A DNA stretch of 64,000 nt from Bacillus sp. UNC41MFS5 (GCF_000686805.1 NZ_JMLP01000015.1:62001-126000), one strand, 5' to 3'. Shown: positions 1 to 9,937, counted from the stretch's first letter. Notes: a model not told the origin generated them from the sequence alone. Numbers and translations are program-made.

Positions 1-1036
1 TCGCACAGCCGCCGAAACCTGCACCAGTCATTCGCGCCCCAAGAACGCCCGGCTGTTTCCATGCGGCCTCTACTAAACTGTCCAGCTCAATTCCGGTCAC
101 TTCATAATCATCTCGTAAGGAAACGTGTGATTGGTTAATTAATTGTCCAAATGCTTCTAGATTTCCTAATTTAAGTTCTTCGAGAGCCTTAATTGTTCTC
201 ATGTTTTCATAGACCGCATGCTTTGCCCGCTTGCGAACAGTTTCATTGGTAATGAGATATTGATTTTCATCGAACTCCGCTTCAGATAACTGGCCAAGTG
301 CTTCAATTGGCAGCTTTTTCTGCAGTTGTGCCAATGCCTCTTCGCACTCTCCTCGTCTTTCATTGTATTTCGAGTCAGCTAATTCCCTGCGTTTGTTCGT
401 ATTCATGATTAATATTTTGTGATCTTCAAGGTGAATCGGTGCGTACTCATATTTCAACGTTTGGCAATCTAGTAAGATACCTACATCTTTCTTTCCCATG
501 CCAATCGCAAACTGGTCCATGATGCCGCTGTTCACACCAATAAATTCATTCTCTACCCTCTTGCCTATCTTGATGAGATCAAGGCGCGGAATTTCTAAAT
601 TAAATAGGCCATTTACGAGCACTCCGGTTAAGAGTTCAATGGAAGCCGACGAAGAAAGCCCTGCACCATTGGGGATATTACCTTCAATTACACAATCAAA
701 TCCGGATGAAATTTCATATCCCGCCTCGAGAATATAACGGACCATGCCTTTTGGATAATTAGCCCAATTATGTTCCTTCTCATAGTCTAGTTCGTTTAAG
801 TTAAATTCAATGATTCCTTTTTCAGGAAAGTTGGTGGAGTACAAGCGAATCACTTTGTCTTCCCGCGTCCTTGCTACAGCGTAGGTACCATAGGTGATTG
901 CACATGGAAACACATGACCGCCATTGTAATCTGTATGTTCGCCAATTAAATTAATCCTTCCAGGCGCAAAAAAAGCTTGCTTAGGTAATACTTGAAACAT
1001 ATCTAAAAATACTTTATGAAGTGTGATTACGTTCAT
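1..1036 (-). CDS. galK: galactokinase GalK (C-terminus cut by window edge)
   Basis: Phosphorylates alpha-D-galactose at C1 with ATP, the first Leloir-pathway step. About 345 residues are visible. The GHMP-kinase signatures are all present: [16 protein letters not shown] at residues 25-40, the phosphate-binding loop [11 protein letters not shown] near 128, and MTGAGFGGC just before the left edge. The family is about 390 residues, so roughly 45 are missing. The ATG at 1036 follows CTGGAGG at proper spacing. The gene is downstream of the galactosidase genes on the same strand, but a terminator and its own promoter/operator separate it from them. It receives the galactose released by the two galactosidases. 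galT and galE would be expected beyond the edge but cannot be seen. Confidence 0.96.
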   Translation of the reverse strand, partial: MNVITLHKVFLDMFQVLPKQAFFAPGRINLIGEHTDYNGGHVFPCAITYGTYAVARTREDKVIRLYSTNFPEKGIIEFNLNELDYEKEHNWANYPKGMVRYILEAGYEISSGFDCVIEGNIPNGAGLSSSASIELLTGVLVNGLFNLEIPRLDLIKIGKRVENEFIGVNSGIMDQFAIGMGKKDVGILLDCQTLKYEYAPIHLEDHKILIMNTNKRRELADSKYNERRGECEEALAQLQKKLPIEALGQLSEAEFDENQYLITNETVRKRAKHAVYENMRTIKALEELKLGNLEAFGQLINQSHVSLRDDYEVTGIELDSLVEAAWKQPGVLGARMTGAGFGGCA

Positions 1037-1084
1037 TTCAAATTCCTCCAGAAGATATATTGTCTTGTAGGTAATTTCAACTTT

Positions 1085-1126
1085 ATTTTACCCTCTTTAG
1101 TAAAATTATTCAATTATTTTACTAAA
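1085..1126 (-). promoter_or_regulatory. galK promoter with palindromic operator
   Basis: On the minus strand TTGAAT (1108-1113) and TAAAAT (1085-1090) are separated by 17 bp, a good sigma-A promoter. A perfect inverted repeat, TTTAGTAAAA (1096-1105) and TTTTACTAAA (1117-1126), spans the -35 and spacer. That position suits repression by a LacI/GalR-type protein. The regulator is inferred; none is encoded in the window. Confidence 0.6.
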
Positions 1127-1148
1127 AATTTAACTAAACAAAAAAAGA

Positions 1149-1169
1149 ACGGATGCTTTTTACATCCGT
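1149..1169 (-). terminator. terminator after alpha-galactosidase
   Basis: ACGGATG and CATCCGT form a stem. On the minus strand it is followed by a run of T, just past the alpha-galactosidase stop codon. It separates that gene from galK. Confidence 0.7.
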
Positions 1170-1181
1170 CCATATTTCTAA

Positions 1182-3419
1182 TCAATTTTCCTCAATACTT
1201 TTTAAATAAAAGACATATGATTGAAAGTCTCCACCACGTTCAAAACTGCCGCCATTAACACCATTAAACTCTGTTGGAAGCTGCAGCCCCACAGTCATTA
1301 GTTCATCACCATAAAAGTAGCGCTCACAGCCAGCCACCTTGTAGTTTTTTGACTCATCTAATCCACTGAGTCGCAGCATTTGCTGTTTTTTAGGATTCGG
1401 AGTTGCTAATACTTTATACCAGCCAACTAATGCCTCCGACTGATCTTGGCTTACCACCATCCAAGCCGTTTCGTTATTTGAAAATGGATTCAACAAGCGA
1501 TAGAATTGACCATCACGAATCAACTCTCGATGCGCTTTATAAAAAGCAACCTGCTGTTTAATTTCCTTACGTTCTTCTTCGGTCATTTTGAGTGGGTCCA
1601 ATTCATATCCAAATGTTCCAAAGTAAGCAGTGTTTGCCCTTGTTTGTAAGGGTGCCTGGCGTAATGTCTGGTGATTCGGAACAGCCGAAACATGAGACCC
1701 CATACTATAAACTGGATAAGCAAAGGATGTGCCATACTGGATTTTAAGTCTTTCAATCGCATCTGTATCATCACTCGTCCAAGCCTGCGGTGCATAATAC
1801 AACATCCCGGGGTCAAACCGTCCGCCCCCGCCCGCACACGATTCAAACAACACATGTGGGAATTCACTTGTTAATCGTTCATAGAGATTATAAACTCCTA
1901 AAATATAGCGGTGGAAAAACTCGCCTTGCTGATGAACAGCTAGTTTATTCGAAAATGCTTCGGTGATGTTTCGATTCATGTCCCATTTAATATAGGCTAG
2001 GTTTGTTTGTTTAATAATAGTGGCCATTTTATCATACAAATAATCCACGATTTCCTGTCTTGAAAAATCTAAGACCAGCTGATTACGCCCCAAAGTATAG
2101 TGCTGACCTGGGATACCTACTGCCCAATCCGGATGCTCGTTAAATAATTCACTATTCGGACTGATCATTTCCGGCTCAAACCAAAGCCCAAATTTCATTC
2201 CAGTCTCGGTAATTTTCTTGGCCAAACTCTCCAAACCATTAGGAAGCTTATTTAAGTCAACATGCCAATCACCAAGTGAGGAGGTATCATCATTTCGTTT
2301 TCCAAACCAGCCATCATCAAGGACAAACAACTCAATTCCGAGTTCGCTTGCTGATTTTGCAATCTTTACAAGTTTTTCTTCATCGAAATCAAAATATGTT
2401 GCTTCCCAGTTATTAATTAGAATCGGACGCACGGCCTTCCTCCATTGACTTTGAATCAGATGCTCACGGTATAATGCATGAAAAGCATGACTCATCCCAT
2501 TTACACCTTGTTCGGAATACACCATTACCACTTCCGGGGTTTGAAATGATGCTTGCGGCTCTAAATTCCACTTAAATCCGAATGGATGAATTCCAACCGT
2601 AAGTCTTGCCGTATCGTAATGGTCTACTTCTACTTGCATCAAGAAATTACTACTATAGATAAAATTAAAGCCATATACTTCGCCTGTATGCTCCGTCGCT
2701 TCTGGCCGCCTTAGTGCCAAGAACGGATTATGGTGATGAGAACTGGCCCCGCGCAGACTGAAAATAGACTGAATGCCTGTTTCGAGTCTTCTTTCCTTTA
2801 CATGGCGCTCCCGTGACCATGTCCCCGCTAAATGAGTAAATACAAAATCTTTATCCGGAAGGTCGAGCGATGCTCCCATGAATCGATCAATAACCAGCTC
2901 GTCTGAACCCGCATTTCTTAACGAAGCACTTCTCGTGATGACAGGTTTGTCACGGAAAATTGTATAATTTAACTGCAATTCCGCTTGCAGGAACTCATCT
3001 TTTAAGAGGATTTGAAGTGTACTTGCATCATGATTGTCCTCTGTATAAGTTGCTGGGAGACCTTCAAGACGAGGTTTTCCTTCAAGGATCTGATACGATT
3101 CATATGTGAAATTTGGAATATGATTAGCTATGGTTTTACTAACGCCGATTGCTGGTTCGCGAAAATCTGAATTTCCGTAGGCAGGGAATTCCTGACGCAA
3201 CGTCTCTAATCCAAATGCTGGGTCGTCAGCATATACATGCGTGGTTGCCCCTGTTGGGACATCATACACTTGCAAATGGGAAAAATCTTCTCTGTGGCGT
3301 AAGGCTTTTCCGTAATAAAGATGGCCGAGTTGCCCATTTTTCATGACGTGAAAAATATAACTTACTTGGCCATTTGTTAAATGAAACTGCTTGTCCTCTT
3401 GATTCACATGAATAAGCAT
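1182..3419 (-). CDS. alpha-galactosidase, GH36
   Basis: Hydrolyses terminal alpha-1,6-galactosyl residues of melibiose and raffinose-family sugars. At 745 residues it matches the long GH36 enzymes of bacilli (AgaA/AgaN type). The catalytic signatures are visible: KWDMNR with the nucleophile Asp near residue 478, CAGGGGRFD, and SDDTDAIERL with the acid/base Asp near 548. There is no signal peptide, so it is cytoplasmic and needs its substrate imported, which fits the CUT1 transporter genes upstream. It lies about 200 bp downstream of lacZ on the same strand, with an intergenic repeat between. The ATG is preceded by AGAAGGAGAAGGTT. Family is certain; natural substrate is inferred. Confidence 0.95.
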   Translation of the reverse strand: MLIHVNQEDKQFHLTNGQVSYIFHVMKNGQLGHLYYGKALRHREDFSHLQVYDVPTGATTHVYADDPAFGLETLRQEFPAYGNSDFREPAIGVSKTIANHIPNFTYESYQILEGKPRLEGLPATYTEDNHDASTLQILLKDEFLQAELQLNYTIFRDKPVITRSASLRNAGSDELVIDRFMGASLDLPDKDFVFTHLAGTWSRERHVKERRLETGIQSIFSLRGASSHHHNPFLALRRPEATEHTGEVYGFNFIYSSNFLMQVEVDHYDTARLTVGIHPFGFKWNLEPQASFQTPEVVMVYSEQGVNGMSHAFHALYREHLIQSQWRKAVRPILINNWEATYFDFDEEKLVKIAKSASELGIELFVLDDGWFGKRNDDTSSLGDWHVDLNKLPNGLESLAKKITETGMKFGLWFEPEMISPNSELFNEHPDWAVGIPGQHYTLGRNQLVLDFSRQEIVDYLYDKMATIIKQTNLAYIKWDMNRNITEAFSNKLAVHQQGEFFHRYILGVYNLYERLTSEFPHVLFESCAGGGGRFDPGMLYYAPQAWTSDDTDAIERLKIQYGTSFAYPVYSMGSHVSAVPNHQTLRQAPLQTRANTAYFGTFGYELDPLKMTEEERKEIKQQVAFYKAHRELIRDGQFYRLLNPFSNNETAWMVVSQDQSEALVGWYKVLATPNPKKQQMLRLSGLDESKNYKVAGCERYFYGDELMTVGLQLPTEFNGVNGGSFERGGDFQSYVFYLKSIEEN

Positions 3420-3445
3420 AACCTTCTCCTTCTGTTAAACATAGT

Positions 3446-3549
3446 AGTTGATTTCCGCTCCAGGCACTTCGCTTTCCGCGGGCGGTCCGGGGAGCCTCCT
3501 CGGCCCCGTCCTCCCGCAGGAGTCTACGTGCCTTCCGCTACAATCAACT
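3446..3549. repeat. GC-rich intergenic repeat with inverted ends
   Basis: A 104-bp GC-rich block bounded by AGTTGATT (3446-3453) and AATCAACT (3542-3549), a perfect 8-bp inverted pair. Its interior contains TTCGCTTTCCGCGGGCGG, CCTCCTCGG and CCTCCCGCAGGAGTCTACG. From memory this resembles an intergenic repeat common in Bacillus genomes. Only one copy is in this window. It lies between lacZ and the alpha-galactosidase gene and encodes nothing visible. Confidence 0.65.
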
Positions 3550-3582
3550 TGGCTATAGAATTTTCAATGCTTACTTATAAGG

Positions 3583-3609
3583 AAAGAGCCTGGCAATATC
3601 AGGCTCTTT
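3583..3609 (-). terminator. hairpin after lacZ
   Basis: AAAGAGCCTG and CAGGCTCTTT pair perfectly, 24 bp past the lacZ stop. The T-tract is better on the plus strand than on the minus strand, so on the minus strand it may be a leaky terminator or an mRNA-stabilising hairpin. Confidence 0.55.
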
Positions 3610-3632
3610 TCTTTATTTGATTCAATTCATAA

Positions 3633-6600
3633 TTAGATTCTATTGATGACAAACTCGAATTCCATGTCTTTGTCAGCATGGATCAGGTGTTCATCATGCA
3701 CTGGTGCACCCCAGCTGTCGTCTCCGCCAACGCCCATCTGTTTGCCTGCGACCGTCACAACGGTGTAATGAACATTTGGCAACTCATAATGATGTTGTGC
3801 ATTCTCGAGTTCAAAGGCTGTATATGGGGAAAAATTGCACTCCAATGGTTCAGCAGCCGCCGATATTTTTATTCCCTGTCCTTGTTTATTTGTTACGCTA
3901 ACGCGACGTACTCCAGTCCGATTGCCAGACTCTTGCGGCATCACGTATCCTGACAAATTATCTGACACTTGGTTCTTAAAAATACCCAGTCTTGCACCCA
4001 TTGCACGATCCGAATAATTTTCTTCTGGTCCCATCGCATACCATTCTAACTGATCATAATCGGCAGGAACCTTAAAGGAAACCGCAAAAATCGGCAGTTG
4101 CGGAAGATTTTCTGCTCCATGATAAACCGACTTCACTCTGACACTGCCATCGGCAAGAACGGTATAACTTACTTTCACATCCACTTCTGTACTAATCGCT
4201 AGTTTATAAGTAAACGCGATTGATACCTGACCTTTGCCTTCTTCAACCTCTATCCCGACGCATTTGCGTGTTAGGCTAGCCGCATACCAAACACCCGAAT
4301 AAAAACCTTGTGAATAACCACGATCATTATCTGTGGTCGCTCGCCAGAATAACGGTGCTGGTGGAAGAGCAATCATTTCTTTCCCCGCATAGTTAAGTGA
4401 GACGAGACTGCCCACTTGCTTAGAGAATATGATGGTAAAGTCACGTCCATGGACGCCGATATTTACGTCGCCATTGACAACCCGTAATTCACCGTTTATC
4501 TGAACCGGTTCCTCCGATAACTCTACCTGAAACACAAATTGTCCAAACGTGATCTCATAGCCTGCCTCTGCCCAGAGCTTACTTTCCTTCAGCTTAATAG
4601 AGGTATGAATACAATACTCGCCAGCAGCGCTTACGATTTCAGCAGGTAAGTTAAATTCGACACGCCCTTCACTCTGCGGTGCCACAGCTACTTCTAGCTG
4701 ATTCCGATACAATTCCTTACCTTCAAGGTAGAGAACATATTCCAAATTATAATCAGACGTATCTGCGAAAAGGCCTTCATTGTGTATAGTTACACCAGAT
4801 TGATCCGGTACCAATTTGATGTCCTGATATAAATACTTTACTTCCTGCATCTTCGGTGAAAGTTCCCGATTGGCGTACACAATCCCATTGGTACAGAAAC
4901 CGTAGTCAGTAGGCCGGTCATCAAAATCGCCGCCGTAAGCCAAAAATTCTTTTCCATAACGGTCCTTTTTGATAATGGATTGATCAATATAATCCCAAAT
5001 AAAACCGCCTTGATACATCGGATACTTCTTCTCTAAATCTGTATATTTGTACATTCCGCCAAGTGAATTTCCCATGGCATGCATATACTCACAGCTAATG
5101 TATGGCTTCTCTGGATTTGCATTCAAATACTCCTCTATATCAGCCGGCTTTGCATACATGCGGCTTTCCATATCACTGGTATCATTATATTCGCGGGCAT
5201 GAAATACACCTTCGTAATGAACCAAGCGGCTTGGGTCCACTCTCTTGAAATATTTAGACACGTTACGAATGACCTCACCTGCATAGGATTCATTCCCACA
5301 AGACCATATTAGTATGGACGGGTGATTTTTATCCCGTTCAACCATAGAAACAGCCCGATCCATTACAATATTCTCCCATTCCGGCTTATTCCCGGGAATG
5401 TTCCAGGACGGCTCGACTGCCCCCATCTTCTGCCATGATCCGTGCGTCTCCAGGTTCATTTCATCGATAACATAGACACCGTATTCATCACATAACTCGT
5501 ACCAATAACTCTGATTCGGATAATGAGACGTCCTGACTGCGTTAATGTTATTTTGTTTCAGTGTTTTAATGTCCCAGAGCATGTCTTCCTTCGTAATCAC
5601 ACGACCTGTCCGGCAATTAAATTCATGGCGATTCACACCCTTGAATACAATCCGTTCACCGTTAAGGTGCATAATTTTATCGATAAGTTCAAATCTACGG
5701 AAGCCCACTCTCTGTGGAATAACTTCTACCAAATTGCCTTTTTCGTTATAAACTTGTATATAAAGCTTGTATAAATTCGGTCTTTCTGCGCTCCATAATT
5801 TTGGACCCTCAACGTCCATTGTTGCTGACCATTTTTCGTTCCCAGTGTCAATCGTACGGGTAGATACTAAACCGCCTTCTCTATCGTATAACTCCGTTAC
5901 AATTTTTGAAGGTGAAGAGCTGCCAGACAATAGCTTGAGGTCTACTTTAAGCGTACCTTGCGTAAAAGCATCATTCAATTCTGCACGAACATCTGCATCA
6001 TAGACATGAATCTCTGGTACGGTATAGAGATAAACATCACGGAATATTCCTGAAAAACGCCAGAAATCTTGATCTTCCAGCCAACTTCCTGTGCTTCGCT
6101 GGTAAACCTCGACCGCTAACTTGTTTTCACCTTCAGTTAAGAATGGGGTAAGCTCAAACTCAGCTGGCGTGAAGGAGTCCTCACTATAGCCGACAAACTT
6201 CCCGTTTAGCCAAACATAAAACGCTGATTCTACTCCTTGAAAAGAAATGTACACCGGCTTATTGTTCATGTTTTCCGGTACAGTAAACATCTTCACATAG
6301 CTGCCCACCGGATTATGGTCTTGTGGAATTTCTGGCGGACGAATCTCGTTTAGGCCGTCCCATGGATACATGGTATTCACATATTGTGGTTTTCCGTAAC
6401 ACTGAAGCTGGATATGCCCTGGAACGGTGATGTCCCCCCAGCCAGAACAATTAAAATCCAGCTCATAAAAACGCTCCGGACGATTGTCCGGATTAACGCT
6501 ATAGTTAAATTTCCAGTTTCCATTTATGTCATACCGCATGGCCATTGGACCTGCCATTTTTGCTTGATCCAGCGTTTCGTAATACATGTGATCCGAATGT

Positions 6601-6677
6601 GCAGGCAGTCGATTAACGGCAAACACATTCACATCGGTAAGCCAATCTAGTTTTGGAATTGTTGTCATCATGATCAC
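3633..6677 (-). CDS. lacZ: beta-galactosidase, GH2 LacZ type
   Basis: Hydrolyses lactose and other beta-galactosides to galactose in the cytoplasm. At 1014 residues it is full-length for LacZ. Visible features are the N-terminal jelly roll with WLEDQDFWRFSGIFRDV, the GVNRHEFNCRTGRV loop, WSCGNES with the acid/base Glu near residue 463, SCEYMHAMGNS with the nucleophile Glu near 530, and a C-terminal Bgal small-chain domain. The first in-frame start is GTG at 6677. AAAGAG overlaps that GTG and is better placed for the ATG at 6671 or 6668, so the true start may be 2-3 codons in. It follows the permease genes by about 30 bp and probably shares their transcript. Confidence 0.96.
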   Translation of the reverse strand: MIMMTTIPKLDWLTDVNVFAVNRLPAHSDHMYYETLDQAKMAGPMAMRYDINGNWKFNYSVNPDNRPERFYELDFNCSGWGDITVPGHIQLQCYGKPQYVNTMYPWDGLNEIRPPEIPQDHNPVGSYVKMFTVPENMNNKPVYISFQGVESAFYVWLNGKFVGYSEDSFTPAEFELTPFLTEGENKLAVEVYQRSTGSWLEDQDFWRFSGIFRDVYLYTVPEIHVYDADVRAELNDAFTQGTLKVDLKLLSGSSSPSKIVTELYDREGGLVSTRTIDTGNEKWSATMDVEGPKLWSAERPNLYKLYIQVYNEKGNLVEVIPQRVGFRRFELIDKIMHLNGERIVFKGVNRHEFNCRTGRVITKEDMLWDIKTLKQNNINAVRTSHYPNQSYWYELCDEYGVYVIDEMNLETHGSWQKMGAVEPSWNIPGNKPEWENIVMDRAVSMVERDKNHPSILIWSCGNESYAGEVIRNVSKYFKRVDPSRLVHYEGVFHAREYNDTSDMESRMYAKPADIEEYLNANPEKPYISCEYMHAMGNSLGGMYKYTDLEKKYPMYQGGFIWDYIDQSIIKKDRYGKEFLAYGGDFDDRPTDYGFCTNGIVYANRELSPKMQEVKYLYQDIKLVPDQSGVTIHNEGLFADTSDYNLEYVLYLEGKELYRNQLEVAVAPQSEGRVEFNLPAEIVSAAGEYCIHTSIKLKESKLWAEAGYEITFGQFVFQVELSEEPVQINGELRVVNGDVNIGVHGRDFTIIFSKQVGSLVSLNYAGKEMIALPPAPLFWRATTDNDRGYSQGFYSGVWYAASLTRKCVGIEVEEGKGQVSIAFTYKLAISTEVDVKVSYTVLADGSVRVKSVYHGAENLPQLPIFAVSFKVPADYDQLEWYAMGPEENYSDRAMGARLGIFKNQVSDNLSGYVMPQESGNRTGVRRVSVTNKQGQGIKISAAAEPLECNFSPYTAFELENAQHHYELPNVHYTVVTVAGKQMGVGGDDSWGAPVHDEHLIHADKDMEFEFVINRI

Positions 6678-6706
6678 TCTTTCTATTACATTTTTCCAAA
6701 AATCTA

Positions 6707-7531
6707 CTATTTAACAGACCCCATCATACCGGCAACGAAATGCTTTTGCATGATGAAGAAAATAAGAGCTGCTGGCAAGGTAGCAATTACAATTGCCGTC
6801 ATAATCATTCCAAAATCAGGTGAATAGCTTGAACCTAAGTTTGAAATTAATAGTGGAATCGTCTGGTTCTCAGGTGACTGCAATACAACTAGCGGCCATA
6901 AATAACTGTTCCAGCTAGCCATAAAGGTAATGATGGCAGCAGCAGCGTAAGTTGTCTTCATGGTAGGAAGATAGATTCTAAAGAAACATCCTAATTCAGA
7001 TAGACCATCAATTCTTCCGGCTTCAAGAATTTCCTTCGGAAACATCTTTGTGCTTTGTCTAAAGAAAAAGATCAGATAGGCGGTTGTAACCGTCGGTAAT
7101 ATGACGGCTGCAAATGTATCAATACCGATGAGCGGTAAGGATTGTGAAATGGTGGCAAACATTCTAAATAACGGTACCATCAAAGCCGCAAAGGGAATCA
7201 TCATTGAAACCAACAAAATATTAAACACAAAATCCTTCGATTTACTTTTATAAATTTCAAATCCATACCCTGCCAAAGAGGCAACCAGCATGGCAAGGAC
7301 GGTTGTAATAATCGAGATTTTTACTGAATTCATTAATGCAGGTACAAGATCAACCGTGTCTAGCAAATTGTGAAGGTTTTGCATAAAATGACTGCCAGGA
7401 AGCATCCTTCCTTGCGTTACGTCAACAGACTTGTTTGTCGAGCTTACAATCATCCATAAAAATGGAAAGATAGAGACAATTGCTGCGATGACTAGAACTG
7501 TATAACTGAATGTGTTTTTTAGCTTACTCAT
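6707..7531 (-). CDS. carbohydrate ABC transporter permease, MalG/LacG family
   Basis: Inner-membrane subunit of a CUT1 sugar importer, 274 residues with six predicted membrane helices. The EAA loop is visible as EAGRIDGLSELGCFFRIYLP. The ATG at 7531 follows AGGTGATAATA and overlaps the end of the upstream permease gene by 8 bp, indicating translational coupling. A longer reading frame opens at 7576 but has no ribosome site. It works with the other permease, the binding lipoprotein and an ATPase encoded elsewhere, probably a shared MsmX-type one. Galactoside as substrate is inferred from the flanking galactosidase genes. Confidence 0.92.
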   Translation of the reverse strand: MSKLKNTFSYTVLVIAAIVSIFPFLWMIVSSTNKSVDVTQGRMLPGSHFMQNLHNLLDTVDLVPALMNSVKISIITTVLAMLVASLAGYGFEIYKSKSKDFVFNILLVSMMIPFAALMVPLFRMFATISQSLPLIGIDTFAAVILPTVTTAYLIFFFRQSTKMFPKEILEAGRIDGLSELGCFFRIYLPTMKTTYAAAAIITFMASWNSYLWPLVVLQSPENQTIPLLISNLGSSYSPDFGMIMTAIVIATLPAALIFFIMQKHFVAGMMGSVK

Positions 7532-8453
7532 TATTATCACCTGCCGCTTTAAACTGAATAATCGAGAAGATAACAATCATAATTACGATTGCATAAGAGA
7601 CAGTAGCTGCATACCCAAAGTCCGGGGTATATTTAAACGATAAATTATAGATATACTGAGAAATGGTCATTGTCGCATTCCCCGGTCCACCCTTGGTAAT
7701 ATTCATGACCTCATCAAATAACTGCAGTGTACCAATCGTTGAAGTGATTGATGTAAATAGAATAATCGGCTTCAACATTGGGATCGTTATTTTGAAAAAT
7801 TGTTGAACTGGCGAAGCCCCATCGATTCTAGCTGCTTCATAGATTGACTCATCGACGTTTTGAAGAGCAGATAAATAGAAGATCATGTTGTAACCTGTCC
7901 AACGCCAAGTGATCGCCACAATGATGGCGATTTTCGCCCAAAAAGGATCAGTAAGCCATTGGATTGGTTCCGAAATGAGTGCAACTTTCATTAACATCAT
8001 ATTAATTATTCCATCTTGACCAAACAAATATTTGAAGATGACCGAATAAGCAACAAGAGAGGTTACGCACGGTAAGAAGATGGCTGTTCGGAAAAAGCCC
8101 TTAAACTTTAACGTTTTATTATTAAGTAGAACAGAAAGAAATAAAGCCAGTAAGATCATAACTGGTACTTGAATGATTAGATAGATGACTGTATTTTTTA
8201 CCGTGGTTAGGAATGTTGGATCTTTAAATAAACGCGCATAATTATCGATACCTGTAAAGGTTAGATTTGCACCAACACCTGTTTGAAAAGATAAAATAAG
8301 AGCCTGAATCATTGGATAGAAGTAAAATAAAAAGATCATTACGGCAGCGATAATAACAAAGGACCAACCAATGATATTATTTTTCAGCCGAGTTTTGCGA
8401 CCGGAATTTGATTTTGGAAGGGCTTGAGTGTGGTTTTCTTTCGCTGATATCAA
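7524..8453 (-). CDS. carbohydrate ABC transporter permease, MalF/LacF family
   Basis: Partner permease of the CUT1 importer, 309 residues: a long cytoplasmic N-terminus, a first helix at about 27-49 and six membrane helices in all. The EAA loop is YEAARIDGASPVQQFFKITIP near residues 205-225. The reading frame begins with TTG at 8453, preceded by AAGGAG at 10-bp spacing. A structured 160-bp gap separates it from the binding-protein gene upstream. Confidence 0.92.
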   Translation of the reverse strand: MISAKENHTQALPKSNSGRKTRLKNNIIGWSFVIIAAVMIFLFYFYPMIQALILSFQTGVGANLTFTGIDNYARLFKDPTFLTTVKNTVIYLIIQVPVMILLALFLSVLLNNKTLKFKGFFRTAIFLPCVTSLVAYSVIFKYLFGQDGIINMMLMKVALISEPIQWLTDPFWAKIAIIVAITWRWTGYNMIFYLSALQNVDESIYEAARIDGASPVQQFFKITIPMLKPIILFTSITSTIGTLQLFDEVMNITKGGPGNATMTISQYIYNLSFKYTPDFGYAATVSYAIVIMIVIFSIIQFKAAGDNNE

Positions 8454-8495
8454 TTTTAGTCAACTCCTTACGTTATAAGTTCAAGAAAAGAAAAC

Positions 8496-8567
8496 GCCTC
8501 AGAAAGTCGCCTGATACATCAGTTAGCTTCAATACATGAATGGTAGAAGCCGGCGAATTTCTAAGGC
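8496..8567 (-). promoter_or_regulatory. hairpin between sugar-binding protein and permease genes
   Basis: GCCTCAGAAAGTCGCC (8496-8511) and GGCGAATTTCTAAGGC (8552-8567) pair at 14 of 16 positions. GCTTC/GAAGC (8526-8530 and 8546-8550) can form a smaller inner stem. The element lies between a binding-protein gene, usually needed in excess, and the permease genes. A role in 3'-end protection or partial termination is likely by analogy with malE-malF spacers. It has no good T-tract. Confidence 0.5.
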
Positions 8568-8612
8568 ATAATCTCTTTAAAAAGAAGATTTGTTACTTTT
8601 TAGCTTGTTTTG

Positions 8613-9899
8613 TTATTTAATTTGTTCTTCTGCTTGCTTTTGAGCATCTTCTAATACTTTATCTAAATCTTTACCTTTAAGGTAATCCTGCATGCCAACA
8701 GCTAAAATGTCTTCAATAGCATATGTGTGCATACCATAGTTTACTTGAGGAATTTTCTCTGTCCAAGCAGCAAAGTCAGAAACGACTTTTTGTCCTCCGA
8801 AGAAATCATCAGCAGCTGTATAAGCTTCGCCTTTAGCAGCAGGCTTATAAGTTCCAATAGCTCCCATTTCTTTATTCAGAGTCTGATAAAAATCAGCATT
8901 AGAACCAAATGTTTTTCCTAAGAAGTCTGCAGCCTTTTCTTTACCATCGATGTTTAATACGTACCAAGAGCTTCCGCCTAAGTTAGAAGCGTTTACAGAT
9001 TTTGCAATGCCAGATTGTTTTGGCATCGGAAGAACGGCCCATTTGCCGGCTTGTGATGCTTCTGCCTTAATTGATGGAGTAATCCAGTTACCCGTTGGAA
9101 CAGTTGCAACGTCGCCGCTGTTAAATCCTGCTACGAATTGACCCCAGTCAGAGACAGGTTTTACTAAATCTGCATCTAAAATCGCTTTATATGTTTGGAA
9201 CGCTTCTTTTAAAGCAGCGTTGCCTGCTAAGTCAGGTGTAACGCCGTCGTTCTTTAAGTACCAAGAACCGCTCGTTTGAATCATCATACGAATAAGACCT
9301 AGGTCTTTTGGATCCTGTGTAAGCATTGCTTTACCAGTTGCTTCTTTAACCTTTTTACCTACTTCAATGTACTTATTCCAGTCCATGTTTTGTAAGTCTG
9401 CAACTTTGTATCCTGCTTTTTCTAAGTAGTCAGTTCTAACGTATAGGCCCGTTACACCTGTGTCGAATGGAAGACCGTAGTTTTTACCATCTAAGCTGGT
9501 AGGGGCAATTTTATACTGTGCGAAATCGTCCGCTTTAAATGAACTTGTTAACTCATGGAACATATCTGGATACGCCTTTAGGAAGCTTTGCGCACGATAG
9601 TCTTCAATCAAGACAATATTCGGCAGCCCTTTTGTTGTCCCAGAACTTAAGCTGGTATTAAGCTTTTGAATAATGTCATCTTGTGCGTGTTCTACTACTT
9701 TAATGTTTACATCTGGGTTTTCAGATTTATAAGCATCTTTTGCTATATTCATCGCTTTGATGTTGAAATTTGGATCCCATGCCCAAACAGTTACTTCATT
9801 TGTTTCTTTGCCTTTGTCGGAAGTCTCATTTTTTGATCCCGAGGAACAGGCAGTTAGCATCAATATACTAACTAAAAAGAGTGCTAGTACTTTTTTCAT
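8613..9899 (-). CDS. sugar-binding lipoprotein of ABC transporter (MalE/LacE family)
   Basis: Extracellular solute-binding protein family 1, 428 residues, delivering sugar to the two permeases encoded downstream. The signal is a lipoprotein type: MKKVLALFLVSILMLTACSS, with the lipobox Cys at 18. The mature part has typical family features such as NIVLIEDYRAQ and SKSVNASNLGGSSWYV. The ATG follows TGGGGGAATATC. A cre-like site lies 24-38 bp upstream of the start. Substrate is inferred to be lactose and/or raffinose-type galactosides because the same strand carries both galactosidases and the two-component pair. Confidence 0.92.
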   Translation of the reverse strand: MKKVLALFLVSILMLTACSSGSKNETSDKGKETNEVTVWAWDPNFNIKAMNIAKDAYKSENPDVNIKVVEHAQDDIIQKLNTSLSSGTTKGLPNIVLIEDYRAQSFLKAYPDMFHELTSSFKADDFAQYKIAPTSLDGKNYGLPFDTGVTGLYVRTDYLEKAGYKVADLQNMDWNKYIEVGKKVKEATGKAMLTQDPKDLGLIRMMIQTSGSWYLKNDGVTPDLAGNAALKEAFQTYKAILDADLVKPVSDWGQFVAGFNSGDVATVPTGNWITPSIKAEASQAGKWAVLPMPKQSGIAKSVNASNLGGSSWYVLNIDGKEKAADFLGKTFGSNADFYQTLNKEMGAIGTYKPAAKGEAYTAADDFFGGQKVVSDFAAWTEKIPQVNYGMHTYAIEDILAVGMQDYLKGKDLDKVLEDAQKQAEEQIK

Positions 9900-9922
9900 T
9901 GATATTCCCCCAACATTCTATT

Positions 9923-9937
9923 TTGTAAGCGTTATCT
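9923..9937 (-). promoter_or_regulatory. cre-like CcpA site
   Basis: TTGTAAGCGTTATCT matches the cre consensus WTGNAANCGNWNNCA at all but the last defined position. It lies just upstream of the binding-protein gene, where CcpA would block transcription of the transporter and galactosidase genes when glucose is present. Inference from motif and position. Confidence 0.55.
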
